DNA of 8,224 bases from JBKPFU01 sp046728975 (GTDB lineage Bacteria; Actinomycetota; Thermoleophilia; Gaiellales; Gaiellaceae): positions 1-8,224 of the forward strand of contig JBKPFU010000157.1 in NCBI GenBank assembly GCA_046728975.1. The letters are read 5' to 3'. Below, piece after piece: positions 1 through 5,499 of the stretch. The translations under genes and the position numbers were made by a program. The notes below the pieces were generated by a model. The model was not told where the DNA came from and did not search any database. It saw only the letters and a program-made list of their open reading frames with translations. Every line of letters begins with the position of its first letter. Within the stretch, counting starts at the first letter, position 1.

Positions 1-28
1 CGAGCAACCAATTTCCACACCTGCGTCG

Positions 29-1039
29 TCAGTCCGGCTGGATCTGCACCTTGAAGGCGCGGCCGGAACCCGCCAGCGCGAGCGCCTCTGGAAACCGGTC
101 GATCGGGAAGCGGTCGGAAAGAAGCGGGCCCACGTCGACCGCGCCGCTCCGGAGCAGGGCCAGCGCGTCCTCGAAGGTGAAGCGCAGCGCGAACGAGCCG
201 TAGATCGTCAGATCCTTGCGATAGATGTCGTACGGGCTGATCCGCACCCGGGCGTCGATCGGGTTGACGCCGAAGAAGAGCAGCTTCCCGTTGGCGCGGA
301 CGTGGCTGAACATGTGCTCGACGACCGCCGGCACGCCGGTGCAGTCGATGACGACGTCGAATCCGAGAGGCGCAGTGGCGCGAATGGTCTCGTCGGCACC
401 GGACCCGCCGGCGACGGCCGCGTCGGCTCCAAGCTCGGCGGCGAGCGGAAGCCTCTCCTCGTTCAGATCGACGACCACGACATCGCTCGCCCCACCATGG
501 CGCACGAGCTGGAGCATCAGGAGGCCGATGGGACCGGCGCCGTAGATCAGCGCATTGGCGGCGGGCGGGAGCTCCAGCCGCTTGAGGCCGTAGACGACGC
601 AGGAGATCGGTTCGATGAACGCAGCGACCTCGTACTCCATGTCTCCAACGGGGTAGACGTTGCTCGCCGGCGCGACCACGTAGTCGGCGAAGCCGCCGTC
701 CCGAGTGACGCCGATAGCGCTCCAGCGTAGGCAGTGGTTGACCTGGCCGCGCTTGCAGTAGAAGCAAGAGCCGCAAAACAGGTTGGGGTCCACGGCCACG
801 CGGTCTCCGGCGCGAATGTCCTCCTCGACGTCCGCGCCGACTGCGACCACGTCCCCCGCGAGCTCGTGGCCGCCGATCACCGGCAGCGGTCCGCCGAGCT
901 CTCCGTCGAAGATGTGCTGATCGGTCCCGCAGATTCCGCAAGCCCGGACCTGAATCAAGATCTCGTTCGGGCCGGGCTCGGGCGCTGGCGCCTCGCGCAC
1001 GACGACCTCGCGCGGGGCCTGGTAGTACGCGGCCTTCAC
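29..1039 (-). CDS. Zinc-dependent NAD(P)-dependent alcohol/polyol dehydrogenase (medium-chain, sorbitol dehydrogenase-like)
   Basis: This 336-residue protein is a cytoplasmic medium-chain zinc dehydrogenase that probably oxidises an imported polyol to a ketose. Catalytic-zinc ligands are visible: Cys37 in CGICGTD, His58-Glu59 in GGHE and Glu143 in FIEP. Structural-zinc cysteines are at 89, 92, 95 and 103. The Rossmann motif GAGPIG lies at 167-172, and Asp191 at the end of the second strand (VVVDLNEER) points to NAD+ rather than NADP+. Full family length is present. I chose the GTG start at 1039 because family homology begins there (MKAAYYQAP), GGAG lies 7 nt upstream, and the start overlaps the stop of the upstream permease as GTGA. 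A longer open frame to 1774 only runs antiphase through that permease. As the last visible gene of the transporter operon it most likely acts on the transported substrate. Sorbitol, mannitol or arabitol are candidates. Family assignment is firm; substrate is inferred. Confidence 0.93.
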   Translation of the reverse strand: MKAAYYQAPREVVVREAPAPEPGPNEILIQVRACGICGTDQHIFDGELGGPLPVIGGHELAGDVVAVGADVEEDIRAGDRVAVDPNLFCGSCFYCKRGQVNHCLRWSAIGVTRDGGFADYVVAPASNVYPVGDMEYEVAAFIEPISCVVYGLKRLELPPAANALIYGAGPIGLLMLQLVRHGGASDVVVVDLNEERLPLAAELGADAAVAGGSGADETIRATAPLGFDVVIDCTGVPAVVEHMFSHVRANGKLLFFGVNPIDARVRISPYDIYRKDLTIYGSFALRFTFEDALALLRSGAVDVGPLLSDRFPIDRFPEALALAGSGRAFKVQIQPD

Positions 1040-1875
1040 TTCACCGCTCCGAACGTGAGCCCGCGGACGAGCGACCGCTGCGCCAACCAGCCGGCGAGAA
1101 TCACCGGCGCGATCGCGAGCGTCGAGGCTGCGGACATCCTCGCCCAGAAGAGGCCTTCGCTCGTCTGGAAGCTGGAGATGAAAACGGGCAGCGTGCCCGA
1201 GTGAGCGCTCGTCAAGTTCACCGCAAGCAGGAATTCGTTCCAGGCGAAGATCAGCGAGAGGAGGATGGTCGCCGCGAGACCGGGGGCGGTCAGCGGCAGG
1301 ACGACGCGCGTCATGATGCGTATGAACCCGGCCCCGTCGACGAGGGCCGCGTCGACGATGTCCCGTGGCAGGTCGGCGAAGAACGAGCGCATCATCCAGA
1401 TCACGAGCGGCAGGTTGAACGCCGCGTAGAGCAGGATCATCCCGAGGCGGGTGTCGAAAAGGCCGACCCGCTTGTAGATGACGAGCAGCGGGATCAACGC
1501 GCCGACGAGGGGAAGCATCTTCGTCGACAGAACCCACGAAAGCACGGCGCGACTCCGTTTGGAGGGATGAAAAGCGAGGCTGTATGCGGCCGGGAGCCCA
1601 AACGCCAGCGCAACGAGAGTCGAACCGCCCGCTATCAGCAGGGTGTTCTCGAAATAGGTGCGGTAGTCCGAGCTGAACACGGTCCGGTAGTTCTCGAGGG
1701 TGGCGTCGAACAGAAAGATCGGCGGGATTGCGGCGGCGTCCGTCTCGGTTTTGAACCCCGTCAAGACGGTCCACAGAACCGGGAAGAAGACGAGGAGCGC
1801 GACGGCGTAGGTGAGCAGGTCGAGGGCGACCGCGGCAGGTCGGCCCCGAGCCCGACGCCGGAGCACAGCGATCAC
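1036..1875 (-). CDS. ABC transporter permease, MalG-type (CUT1; polyol branch)
   Basis: This 279-residue inner-membrane protein is the second permease of a binding-protein-dependent carbohydrate importer. A membrane segment lies near residues 18-40, with further hydrophobic helices to about residue 265. The cytoplasmic EAA loop that docks on the ATPase is at about 170-195 (DIVDAALVDGAG followed by VLPL). The C-terminal LVRGLTFGAVK, together with the LSTKMLP and LFWARMSAASTLAIAP stretches, is what I recall from mannitol/sorbitol permeases MtlG/SmoG, so a polyol substrate is favoured. The GTG start at 1875 overlaps the upstream permease stop by 4 nt (GTGA), and GGGAG precedes it by 8 nt. Its own stop overlaps the dehydrogenase start in the same way, so the three genes are probably translationally coupled. 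Permease identity is firm; substrate class is likely. Confidence 0.95.
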   Translation of the reverse strand: MIAVLRRRARGRPAAVALDLLTYAVALLVFFPVLWTVLTGFKTETDAAAIPPIFLFDATLENYRTVFSSDYRTYFENTLLIAGGSTLVALAFGLPAAYSLAFHPSKRSRAVLSWVLSTKMLPLVGALIPLLVIYKRVGLFDTRLGMILLYAAFNLPLVIWMMRSFFADLPRDIVDAALVDGAGFIRIMTRVVLPLTAPGLAATILLSLIFAWNEFLLAVNLTSAHSGTLPVFISSFQTSEGLFWARMSAASTLAIAPVILAGWLAQRSLVRGLTFGAVK

Positions 1876-2822
1876 GCCGTCAGCTCCCGCCTGAACGTGC
1901 GCATCAGCAACCGGAGCAGAAGCGCGGCGATGATCGAGCCCAGGATGATCGCCAGCACGCCGAGCGCCGAAGCGGTGCCGACGTCGTTGGCTTCCGCGAT
2001 CGTCTGGTAGACGTAGTACGGAAGGGTCGTCGTCTCCGTTCCAGGCCCACCCTGCGTGGCGACGTAGATCTCGCCGAAGAGCTGGAGGATGTAAATCGTT
2101 CCCAGCAGGACGGCCAGCTCGAAGTACGGGGCCAGCAGCGGGATGCTGATTCGCCGGAACTCGGTGAAGGGACCGGCGCCGTCGACTCTGGCCGCCTCAC
2201 GAATTTCCTCCGGGATGCCCTGCAGCCCGGCGAGCAGGATCAGCATCATGAACGGCGCCCACTGCCAGACCGCCATCGCGATGATCGACAGCTTTGGGTG
2301 CACGGCGAGCCAGTCGATCCGTTCGAAGCCGACCGAGGTCCAAACCCAGTTGACGAGCCCGAAGATCGGGTTCAGGAAGATGTTCTTCTGGACGACCGCG
2401 TTCACGGTCGGCATCACGAAGAAGGGCGCGATCATCAGCGCGCGCGTCACCCCGCGAAGGGGAAAGGCGCGGTTGAGCAGAACCGCGAAGGCCAGGCCGA
2501 GGAGGAGCGAGCCCGCGAGGATCGCGGCAGTGATCTCGAGCGAGTTCACGACCGCGTCGCGAAAGATTGGATCCTCCGTCAGCGTGTAGCGGAAGTTGTC
2601 GAGGCCGACCCATGGGTGCCCGAGCTCAGGCGAGGTGAGGATCCAGTTGTGGAGGCTGTACCAGACGGTGAGCACGAACGGCGCCTGCGTCATCACCGCC
2701 AGGAACAAGAGCGCCGGCACCAGCAGCGCGAAGCTCGTCAGGCGCCGCGAGCGCTGGAACGTGAAGCGGCGCCCGGCAGCCCTGGCTGCCGTCGGCGCCG
2801 CGGCTGTGGAGCCTGAGCTCAT
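1872..2822 (-). CDS. ABC transporter permease, MalF-type (CUT1; polyol branch)
   Basis: This 316-residue integral membrane protein is the first permease of the sugar/polyol importer and pairs with the MalG-type subunit encoded next. A basic, alanine-rich cytoplasmic tail of about 28 residues precedes the first helix (about 29-55). The periplasm-facing stretch includes GLDNFRYTL, as usual for MalF/UgpA proteins. The EAA loop is at about 206-231 (EIREAARVDGAG ... SIPLL), and TQGGPGTETTTLPYYVYQ follows the loop in the usual place. The ATG at 2822 lacks a Shine-Dalgarno directly upstream. The closest purine-rich run, AAGGGGGAG, is about 20 nt away and instead precedes a tiny open frame that ends on this ATG (see the separate entry). 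The gene follows the binding-protein gene after an 87-bp gap containing a stem-loop. Confidence 0.95.
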   Translation of the reverse strand: MSSGSTAAAPTAARAAGRRFTFQRSRRLTSFALLVPALLFLAVMTQAPFVLTVWYSLHNWILTSPELGHPWVGLDNFRYTLTEDPIFRDAVVNSLEITAAILAGSLLLGLAFAVLLNRAFPLRGVTRALMIAPFFVMPTVNAVVQKNIFLNPIFGLVNWVWTSVGFERIDWLAVHPKLSIIAMAVWQWAPFMMLILLAGLQGIPEEIREAARVDGAGPFTEFRRISIPLLAPYFELAVLLGTIYILQLFGEIYVATQGGPGTETTTLPYYVYQTIAEANDVGTASALGVLAIILGSIIAALLLRLLMRTFRRELTA

Positions 2823-2839
2823 CGCGAGGAGTGAATCAC
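2819..2839 (-). other. Possible 6-codon mini-ORF coupled to the MalF-type permease start
   Basis: On the minus strand a GTG at 2839 opens a six-codon frame (VIHSSR) whose TGA overlaps the permease ATG as ATGA. A purine-rich run, AAGGGGGAG (2842-2850), ends 2 nt before the GTG. The permease ATG itself has no nearby ribosome site. This could let ribosomes load at the purine run and re-initiate at the permease start. The spacing is shorter than ideal and a frame this short can arise by chance. Confidence 0.25.
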
Positions 2840-2856
2840 GGCTCCCCCTTTGGCTC

Positions 2857-2888
2857 GGATGAGGGCGGACTCGCTTCCGCCCTCATCC
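2857..2888. terminator. Perfect 13-bp stem-loop between binding-protein and permease genes
   Basis: Left arm GGATGAGGGCGGA (2857-2869) and right arm TCCGCCCTCATCC (2876-2888) are exact reverse complements around a 6-nt loop. The structure begins about 21 nt after the binding-protein stop codon. In the minus-strand transcript it is followed by GAGCCAAAGGGGGAG rather than a U-tract, so it is not a classical intrinsic terminator. Its position suggests a 3' stabiliser or partial attenuator that keeps binding-protein mRNA more abundant than permease mRNA, as the malE-malF intergenic hairpins do in enterics. The stem is seen directly; the role is inferred. Confidence 0.7.
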
Positions 2889-2909
2889 TGCCTTCCAGCG
2901 GGAGGACGG

Positions 2910-4280
2910 TTACCTCAAATATCCCGCCTGCTGCATGATTCGCCTGACTTGCCGCTGGGACCGTGAAAGGGCCGAATCGGTACTCGTCTTACCGGCCACC
3001 GCCCCGGCGAGGTTCTGGGTCACGAGAGTCCCGATCCGCTGAAACTCCGGAATGCCGACGAACTGCACCCCGACATAGGGAACCTTCTTCAGCGTCGAGC
3101 GGGTCGGGTCGGCGGTCAGCATCGAGTTCAAGACGATCCCGGCGAAGGCGCCCGCGGCCCTCTTGTATTTGGGATTCCGGTAGGTCGAGATTCGCGTGCC
3201 GGGCGGCACCGACTTCCAGCCGTTCTTCCCCGCGACGAGCCTGATGTAGCCCTTGCTGGTCGCCCAGGTCAGGAACTTGAAGGCCGCGTCCTTCTTCTTG
3301 CTGGACGCCTCCATCGTCAGCGACCACGCCCACAGCCAATGCGAGCCGCGAGGAGTCACAGCCGTCGGGGCATACGCAAAGCCGATGTCAGATGCCACCT
3401 TGGACGTCTTCGGGTTTGTCAGCAGACCGGCGGCGACCGTCGCGTCGACCCACATCGCGGCGTTCCCGCGGCCCATGATCGTCGCGCACTCGGTGAAGCC
3501 GCTGCTCGTAGCTCCAGGCTCACCGTATTGGCGGACGAGATCGACGTAGAACTTGACCGCTTTCTTCGTCTCGGGCGCAGTCAGCTGCGGCTCCCACTTC
3601 ATGTCGAACCAACGGCCCCCGAAGGTGTTGATCACCGTCGTGAGCGGCGCGCCGAACTCACCCCATCCCGGCAGGGCGCGAAGACAGATGCCGTAGCGGT
3701 TTGCCGAAGGCTTGTGCAGCTTCGCCGCGAACGACCTGATCTGGTTCCAGGTCGGGTGCTTCGGCATCTTGAGCCCCGCCGCGGCAAAGAGCTTCTTGTT
3801 GTAGTACGTCATGGAGCTCTCGCCGTAGAACGGCAGTGCGTATAGGTTCTTCTTGTACGAAAGCCCCAGGCGCACCTTGGGGATCACGTCCTTGAGGTCG
3901 TAGGACCTCGCGGCGGCCGGCTTCATGCGTGTGAAGTACCGTTGCAGGTTCACGATCCACTTGTTCTTGGCCCAGATCGGCACCTCGTAGGTCCCGACAG
4001 TCACGATGTCGAACTGGCCGCCGCCGGTCGCGACGTCGGCGGTGACCTTCTGGCGGAGCGTGTTCTCCGGCAGCACCACGAACTTCACCTTGATGCCGTA
4101 CTTCCTCGTGAAGTGCGAGCTGAGCGACTTCATCACGATCATGTCGTTGTTGTTCACCGTCGCGATCGTGATGGTCGGCTGGGCTGCCTGCGCCGTCGAT
4201 CTGCCGCTTCCTCCGACGAACACGGCCAGCCCGCAAAGGAGGGCGCCACTCGCGACGACCGCCAAACGGGGCAGATGCAT
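2910..4280 (-). CDS. Extracellular substrate-binding protein of polyol/sugar ABC importer (family 1, MtlE/SmoE-like)
   Basis: This 456-residue exported protein captures the substrate and delivers it to the membrane permeases. It has a Sec signal peptide: a short basic N-terminus, a hydrophobic core at about 6-24 and an AQA|AQ cleavage site after about residue 32. The single Cys in the core (ALLCG) is not a convincing lipobox. The mature N-terminus TITIATVNNNDMI and the GGQFDIVTVGTYE region resemble mannitol/sorbitol-binding proteins MtlE/SmoE as I recall them. Other typical parts are LPFYGESSMTYYNKKLF and the substrate-facing HWLWAWSLTM region. I prefer the ATG at 4280: AAGGGAG lies 5 nt upstream, whereas the GTG two codons earlier (4286) overlaps that site. 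It is the first gene of the operon, directly behind the regulated promoter. Binding-protein identity is firm; polyol specificity is probable. Confidence 0.95.
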   Translation of the reverse strand: MHLPRLAVVASGALLCGLAVFVGGSGRSTAQAAQPTITIATVNNNDMIVMKSLSSHFTRKYGIKVKFVVLPENTLRQKVTADVATGGGQFDIVTVGTYEVPIWAKNKWIVNLQRYFTRMKPAAARSYDLKDVIPKVRLGLSYKKNLYALPFYGESSMTYYNKKLFAAAGLKMPKHPTWNQIRSFAAKLHKPSANRYGICLRALPGWGEFGAPLTTVINTFGGRWFDMKWEPQLTAPETKKAVKFYVDLVRQYGEPGATSSGFTECATIMGRGNAAMWVDATVAAGLLTNPKTSKVASDIGFAYAPTAVTPRGSHWLWAWSLTMEASSKKKDAAFKFLTWATSKGYIRLVAGKNGWKSVPPGTRISTYRNPKYKRAAGAFAGIVLNSMLTADPTRSTLKKVPYVGVQFVGIPEFQRIGTLVTQNLAGAVAGKTSTDSALSRSQRQVRRIMQQAGYLR

Positions 4281-4285
4281 GCTCA

Positions 4286-4292
4286 CTCCCTT
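4286..4292 (-). promoter_or_regulatory. Ribosome binding site for the substrate-binding protein
   Basis: Minus-strand AAGGGAG sits 5 nt before the ATG at 4280. It overlaps the alternative GTG at 4286, which argues for the ATG as the true start. Confidence 0.75.
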
Positions 4293-4321
4293 CGTCGGGT
4301 GGTGACTTCCGCCATCCGGCG

Positions 4322-4335
4322 CCTCAAAAATGAGG
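4322..4335. repeat. Small inverted repeat in the transporter mRNA leader
   Basis: CCTCA-AAAA-TGAGG is a perfect 5-bp stem with a 4-nt loop. It lies within the predicted leader of the transporter operon and shares bases with the first operator-like site. It may be a weak leader hairpin or only coincidence. Confidence 0.35.
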
Positions 4336-4347
4336 TATCGCTAACGT
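4332..4347. promoter_or_regulatory. Candidate LacI-type operator O1 (downstream of transporter promoter)
   Basis: GAGGTATCGCTAACGT has a central CG. Its left half matches the better site's GTGGTAT half in 6 of 7 positions; the right half is degenerate. The core GGTATC-N2-TAAC is shared with the site 23 bp away. It would fall in the first transcribed bases of the transporter mRNA, a usual place for repression. Assignment to the neighbouring LacI regulator is inferred from position and repetition. Confidence 0.5.
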
Positions 4348-4354
4348 CTGAATT

Positions 4355-4370
4355 GTGGTATCCATAACAC
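4355..4370. promoter_or_regulatory. Candidate LacI-type operator O2 (best palindrome, on the -10 element)
   Basis: GTGGTATCCATAACAC is a near-perfect 16-bp palindrome: half-sites GTGGTAT and GTGTTAT differ at one base. Its size and symmetry suit a LacI-family dimer. It covers the predicted -10 hexamer of the minus-strand promoter, so a bound repressor would block RNA polymerase directly. This is the strongest regulatory site in the window. Confidence 0.7.
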
Positions 4371-4389
4371 CGTCGACATCGCGTGTCAA
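4361..4389 (-). promoter_or_regulatory. Predicted sigma-70-type promoter of the transporter operon
   Basis: On the minus strand an exact TTGACA (4389-4384) is followed by a 17-bp spacer and TATGGA (4366-4361), a 3/6 match to the -10 consensus. Transcription would start near 4354, giving a leader of about 74 nt before the ATG at 4280. The -10 lies within the best operator palindrome. The perfect -35 with ideal spacing in the correct divergent gap makes this credible despite the modest -10. Confidence 0.6.
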
Positions 4390-4390
4390 G

Positions 4391-4405
4391 GTGGTAAAAA
4401 TCCAC
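4391..4405. promoter_or_regulatory. Operator-like half-site GTGGTA with inverted CCAC
   Basis: The stretch begins with GTGGTA, the same half-site as the main palindrome, and ends in CCAC, giving an inverted GTGG/CCAC pair with a 7-bp centre. It lies just upstream of the transporter -35. It may be an auxiliary or half operator; evidence is the repeated half-site only. Confidence 0.3.
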
Positions 4406-4423
4406 TTTCTTCGACTCATTTCT

Positions 4424-4439
4424 ATGGTATTTATCGTAA
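4424..4439. promoter_or_regulatory. Candidate operator O3 close to the regulator start
   Basis: ATGGTATTTATCGTAA has a left half matching GTGGTAT in 6 of 7 positions and a weak right half. It sits 19 bp before the regulator start codon, where binding would autoregulate the regulator-kinase unit. Together with the sites at 4332, 4355 and 4391 it makes four GGTA motifs in the same orientation. Confidence 0.4.
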
Positions 4440-4458
4440 AGTCTGTAACTGAAATAAC

Positions 4459-5499
4459 ATGGCGATGAGGGTGACGATCAACGACGTTGCGAGTGACGCG
4501 GGCGTTTCCGCCATGACGGTTTCGCGCGTCATCAACGACAGCCCCCGTGTCAGCGTCGACACGCGCAAGCGCGTTCAGGCCTCGATCACCAAGCTCGGCT
4601 ATGTCCCCAACCGCCTCGCACGCGGGCTCATCCGCCGCAAGACGGGCGCCTTCGGGGTGATCGTCCCGGACGTCGCGAACCCGTTCTTCACCCTCGTCGT
4701 CCGCGGCGTCGAGGAGGTCGCCTGGCGTGCCGGATACCACGTCATGCTCTGCGACACGCAGGGGAACCTCGAGCGCGAGCGCGGCTATCTCGAGGACATG
4801 CTCGCGTTTCAGGTCGACGGCGTCCTGATCGCGCCTGTCGGCGACCGCTCCCGCCCGCAGCTACGGCTCCTGACGCGGAACAACGTGCCCTTCGTCCTGA
4901 TCGACCGTGCAATCACGGGCTTCGACGGCGACCTCGTCCGCGGCGACAGCGTCGCCGGCGCGCGCCAGCTCGTCGAGCACCTGATCGGGCTCGGCCACCG
5001 GCGCATCGGCATGGTCACGGAGACGAGTGAGGTCTCGACCGCGCGCGATCGGCTTCGCGGCTACCGGGAGGCGCTCGAAGGCGCGGGAATCGAGTTCGAA
5101 GCCGAACTCGTGGCCGAATCGAGCGCGATTGATCCCAACGCCGCCGCAGCGGCGACGCTCAAGCTGCTCATGCTGCCCGAGCCGCCGTCGGCGATCTTCG
5201 CGGTCAACAACATCGCAGTCGTCGGCGTCGTCGAGGCGGCGCGACAGCGCGGCCTCGAGATCCCCGGCGATCTCGCGCTCGTTTGCTTCGACGACATCGA
5301 GCATGTGTCGCGGCTCTACCCCTTCCTCACCGTGATGGCCCAGCCGGCCGAGACCTACGGCACGATCGCGACGCAGTTGCTTCTGGACCGTCTACACGGC
5401 CGCATCGGCGATCGCCGCCGAATCGTGGTGCTTCCGGCGGACTTCGTCGTCCGCCAGTCCTGCGGCGCCACTGCCCCCGAGCCCGCAGGGATCGAATGA
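4459..5499 (+). CDS. LacI-family transcriptional regulator (probable local repressor of the polyol operon)
   Basis: This 346-residue DNA-binding regulator has the full LacI/GalR layout. A helix-turn-helix spans residues 6-26 (TINDVASDAGVSAMTVSRVI), with specificity residues Ala18-Met19. A hinge helix lies at about 50-60 (PNRLARGL), whose Leu57 would insert at the operator centre. A periplasmic-binding-like effector domain follows from about 63 (GAFGVIVPDVANPFF) to about 334, including GVLIAPV, RRIGMVT and LVCFDDIE. An in-frame TGA at 4450-4452 rules out any start upstream of the ATG at 4459. No Shine-Dalgarno precedes this ATG, so the message may be leaderless or weakly translated. It diverges from the transporter operon and overlaps the kinase gene by ATGA, so it probably responds to the transported sugar or a product. 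Family assignment is firm; effector and targets are inferred. Confidence 0.96.
   Translation: MAMRVTINDVASDAGVSAMTVSRVINDSPRVSVDTRKRVQASITKLGYVPNRLARGLIRRKTGAFGVIVPDVANPFFTLVVRGVEEVAWRAGYHVMLCDTQGNLERERGYLEDMLAFQVDGVLIAPVGDRSRPQLRLLTRNNVPFVLIDRAITGFDGDLVRGDSVAGARQLVEHLIGLGHRRIGMVTETSEVSTARDRLRGYREALEGAGIEFEAELVAESSAIDPNAAAAATLKLLMLPEPPSAIFAVNNIAVVGVVEAARQRGLEIPGDLALVCFDDIEHVSRLYPFLTVMAQPAETYGTIATQLLLDRLHGRIGDRRRIVVLPADFVVRQSCGATAPEPAGIE
5487..5490 (+). promoter_or_regulatory. Ribosome binding site of the ROK kinase inside the lacI-type gene
   Basis: AGGG lies 5 nt before the kinase ATG at 5496, within the last codons of the regulator. It supports ATG 5496 as the start and direct coupling to regulator translation. 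Confidence 0.55.

Noticed and set aside
1040..1774. N-terminal extension of the dehydrogenase reading frame to 581 residues
   Set aside because: The extra stretch is arginine/proline-rich without family similarity and runs out of phase through the well-supported MalG-type permease. The GTG at 1039 with GGAG upstream and a GTGA overlap explains the true start.
1201..2010. Plus-strand open frame of 269 codons antisense to both permeases
   Set aside because: It is rich in Arg, Glu, Asp and Gly, as expected for the complement of hydrophobic permease codons. It has no motif and no ribosome site.
2857..2888. Calling the 13-bp stem-loop a full rho-independent terminator
   Set aside because: No U-rich tract follows in either direction, and the downstream permeases need to be expressed with the binding protein. 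It is listed as a stem-loop whose terminator or stabiliser role is open.
5283..5495. Upstream extension of the kinase frame
   Set aside because: It overlaps the regulator in another phase with no family similarity. ATG 5496 is preceded by AGGG and begins exactly at the conserved kinase N-terminus.
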